DNA of 64,000 nucleotides. It comes from Paenibacillus periandrae. Lineage in GTDB: Bacteria; Bacillota; Bacilli; Paenibacillales; NBRC-103111. This document shows positions 62,654-64,000 of this stretch, in pieces. Made by a program: the position numbers and the translations under genes. The DNA is taken from NCBI RefSeq assembly GCF_022458865.1, contig NZ_JAJNMU010000001.1:186001-250000 (forward strand). The letters are read 5' to 3'. Position 1 is the first letter of the stretch. Each line of letters begins with the position of its first letter. The notes beneath the pieces were generated by a model. That model saw only the letters and a list, made by a program, of their open reading frames with translations. It was not told the DNA's origin and did no database searches.

Positions 62654-63523
62654 TTGAGTCTGTCACTTGGACTTCAACTCTATTCCGTAAGAAATGAACT
62701 GCAGAAGGATCCTTTGGGTGCATTGGAAAAGGTAGCTTCGATTGGATATAAGGATCTCGAATTGGCCATCCATTACTCCGACGCTGCAGGTCATGGTGGT
62801 TATTCGGTTGCCGGCATGAAGGCAGCGGAATTCAAAAGCAATCTGGATCGCCTAGGAATGAGAGCATTAAATGCTCAAATGTTCCCGATCGAAAATGTCC
62901 ATTGGGAGCGTCTGATCCCCTTTGTTCAGGAAATTGAAATGCCTGCTGTCTCCATCTCCATGTCCATGTTCAAAAATAAGCAGGCCGCTTTCGATTTCAG
63001 TGCAACGCTGAACAAATGCGGAGAAATATGCCGTAAAAATGGTCTTGATTTTTACTATCATAATCATTTTCAGGAATTCCAAAAATTTGAAGGACAAACC
63101 GTCATGGAGTTTATCCTGGCCAATACGGATAAGGATCTGGTAAAAATCGAGTTCGATACGTACTGGGCCCTCAGAGGAGGCGTTGACCCTTCTGAGTATT
63201 TGCGTACGCTTGGTGATCGTTGTGATCTGGTTCATCAAAAGGATATGCCTGCCACTGCCAAGCCGGTCAATTGGTTCGAGTTCTTTGGCGAGGATGCGGA
63301 CATTACGCTTGATAAAAAGCTGGGTACTTCAACAACAGATCAATTCACCGAGATCGGTGAAGGCGTCATGGATATTCCCGCTATTATTGCTACCATCCGG
63401 GATATGGGTATTGTGAAAACCATTTTTGTCGAACAGGATTTTACAGCCCGCAATCAATTGGACAGTGTTGAATTCAGTTACAAGCGCATGGTTGAACTGA
63501 TGAATCTGTCTCAAACAACATAG
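62654..63523 (+). CDS. Sugar phosphate isomerase/epimerase family protein
   Basis: 289-residue TIM-barrel protein of the xylose-isomerase-like (AP endonuclease 2) superfamily. GLQLYSVRNELQKDP starts strand 1. FYYHNHFQEFQKFEGQTVME and KIEFDTYWALRGGVDP provide metal-binding His/Glu/Asp. VHQKDMPAT and FVEQDFTARNQ complete the site. TTG start 62654 after GGGAGG. Twelve bases before the Gfo/Idh/MocA gene; such pairs usually act on inositol or sugars, but the substrate is unknown. A -10 TATAAT lies at 62603. Confidence 0.88.
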   Translation: MSLSLGLQLYSVRNELQKDPLGALEKVASIGYKDLELAIHYSDAAGHGGYSVAGMKAAEFKSNLDRLGMRALNAQMFPIENVHWERLIPFVQEIEMPAVSISMSMFKNKQAAFDFSATLNKCGEICRKNGLDFYYHNHFQEFQKFEGQTVMEFILANTDKDLVKIEFDTYWALRGGVDPSEYLRTLGDRCDLVHQKDMPATAKPVNWFEFFGEDADITLDKKLGTSTTDQFTEIGEGVMDIPAIIATIRDMGIVKTIFVEQDFTARNQLDSVEFSYKRMVELMNLSQTT

Positions 63524-63535
63524 GAGGACACCACC

Positions 63536-64000
63536 ATGACAGATAAATTAAGGATTGGCATTGTAGGCTTGGGGGGGATTGGTACATCCAAGCATTTGCC
63601 CAGCTTATCCAAGCTTGCTCACATTGAGGTTATCGCGTTCTGCGATATTATCGAGGAAAAGGCCCTTAAAGCAGCCAGGGATTATGGCAGCGAATCGTCT
63701 ACTGTGTACACCGATTACAGAAAGATGCTGGAGGATCGCTCTATTGACGTCGTTCATGTATGTACGCCCAACAGCTCCCATGCGGAAATCACGATAGCAG
63801 CGCTTGAAGCCGGTAAGCATGTCATGTGCGAGAAGCCAATGGCCATCACCTCTATCGATGCACGGAATATGCTCGAAGCTTCCAAACGGACAGGTAAGAA
63901 ATTGACAATTGGCTATCAAAACAGATATCGTCCGGATAGCTTATTTTTGAAAAATCTGTGCAGTATCGGCAATCTGGGCGAAATTTATTTAGCCAAGGCG
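63536..64000 (+). CDS. Gfo/Idh/MocA-family oxidoreductase, 5' part
   Basis: First 155 codons of a gene cut by the right edge, starting at ATG 63536 behind AGGAGG. The Rossmann loop GIVGLGGIGTSKHLPSL, VIAFCDIIEEKA, VHVCTPNSSHAEI and the family motif HVMCEKPMAI are all visible. These enzymes oxidise or reduce sugars and cyclitols with NAD(P). Co-transcribed with the isomerase. Specificity is not visible in this part. Confidence 0.93.
   Translation, partial: MTDKLRIGIVGLGGIGTSKHLPSLSKLAHIEVIAFCDIIEEKALKAARDYGSESSTVYTDYRKMLEDRSIDVVHVCTPNSSHAEITIAALEAGKHVMCEKPMAITSIDARNMLEASKRTGKKLTIGYQNRYRPDSLFLKNLCSIGNLGEIYLAKA

Overview
The window looks like core chromosome of a spore-forming Bacillota close to Paenibacillus. 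It carries spoIVA, spoVIF, spmA/spmB, dacB, ypeB and gerW-type sporulation or germination genes, GGAGG ribosome binding sites with frequent TTG/GTG starts, and long stretches of gene order shared with Bacillus subtilis. No prophage, insertion sequence or CRISPR array was seen. Almost everything lies on the minus strand; the exceptions are 39886-40803, 41739-44674 and 62654-64000. The species cannot be named from the sequence alone.

From right to left, in the direction of minus-strand transcription: a riboflavin operon ribD-ribE-ribBA-ribH (62031-58505) behind an FMN riboswitch; scpA-scpB; a DUF2953/gerW pair; an HD-GYP protein; dacB-spmA-spmB-rluB; and the cytochrome c maturation and redox-sensing set resA-resB-resC-resD-resE (50926-44785). 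A plus-strand serA follows, behind a T-box leader whose specifier reads as the serine codon AGC. Next come small envelope genes and a polysaccharide deacetylase, a mecA-like adaptor, a DnaG/DnaB-like fusion with a degenerate Toprim site, prsW, ypeB, a PilZ protein, cmk-plsC-rpsA-fni-yphA-der-plsY-gpsA, spoVIF, a DUF2768 protein, two 2Fe-2S ferredoxins, a yphF-like lipoprotein, spoIVA and hbs.

The left third is the aromatic supraoperon region: tRNA-Pro(GGG), a PAP2 phosphatase, mtrB (TRAP), hepS-menG-ubiA-ubiX-hepT (menaquinone side chain and ring steps), ndk, cheR, a 54-residue orphan, then aroC-aroB-aroH-trpEDCFBA-hisC-tyrA down to a terminator inside the tyrA stop region. The trp leader (9210-8998) contains a run of (G/U)AG triplets, an intrinsic terminator and a 9-bp competing antiterminator helix. 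The TRAP protein that should bind it is encoded about 9 kb upstream, so both halves of the tryptophan attenuation circuit are visible. No trpG is present. The window opens with the 5' part of an ECF sigma factor and closes with a plus-strand pair, a sugar phosphate isomerase and a truncated Gfo/Idh/MocA oxidoreductase.

The least explained items are the pseudo-primase/helicase fusion (37071-38570), a promoter-terminator leader ahead of the ECF sigma gene (330-445), a family of short intergenic hairpins near GCTTACTTCGTAAGC (cluster at 25740-25877), a decayed tRNA-Pro copy (20591-20634), and a ubiA-ubiX insertion in the hep operon.
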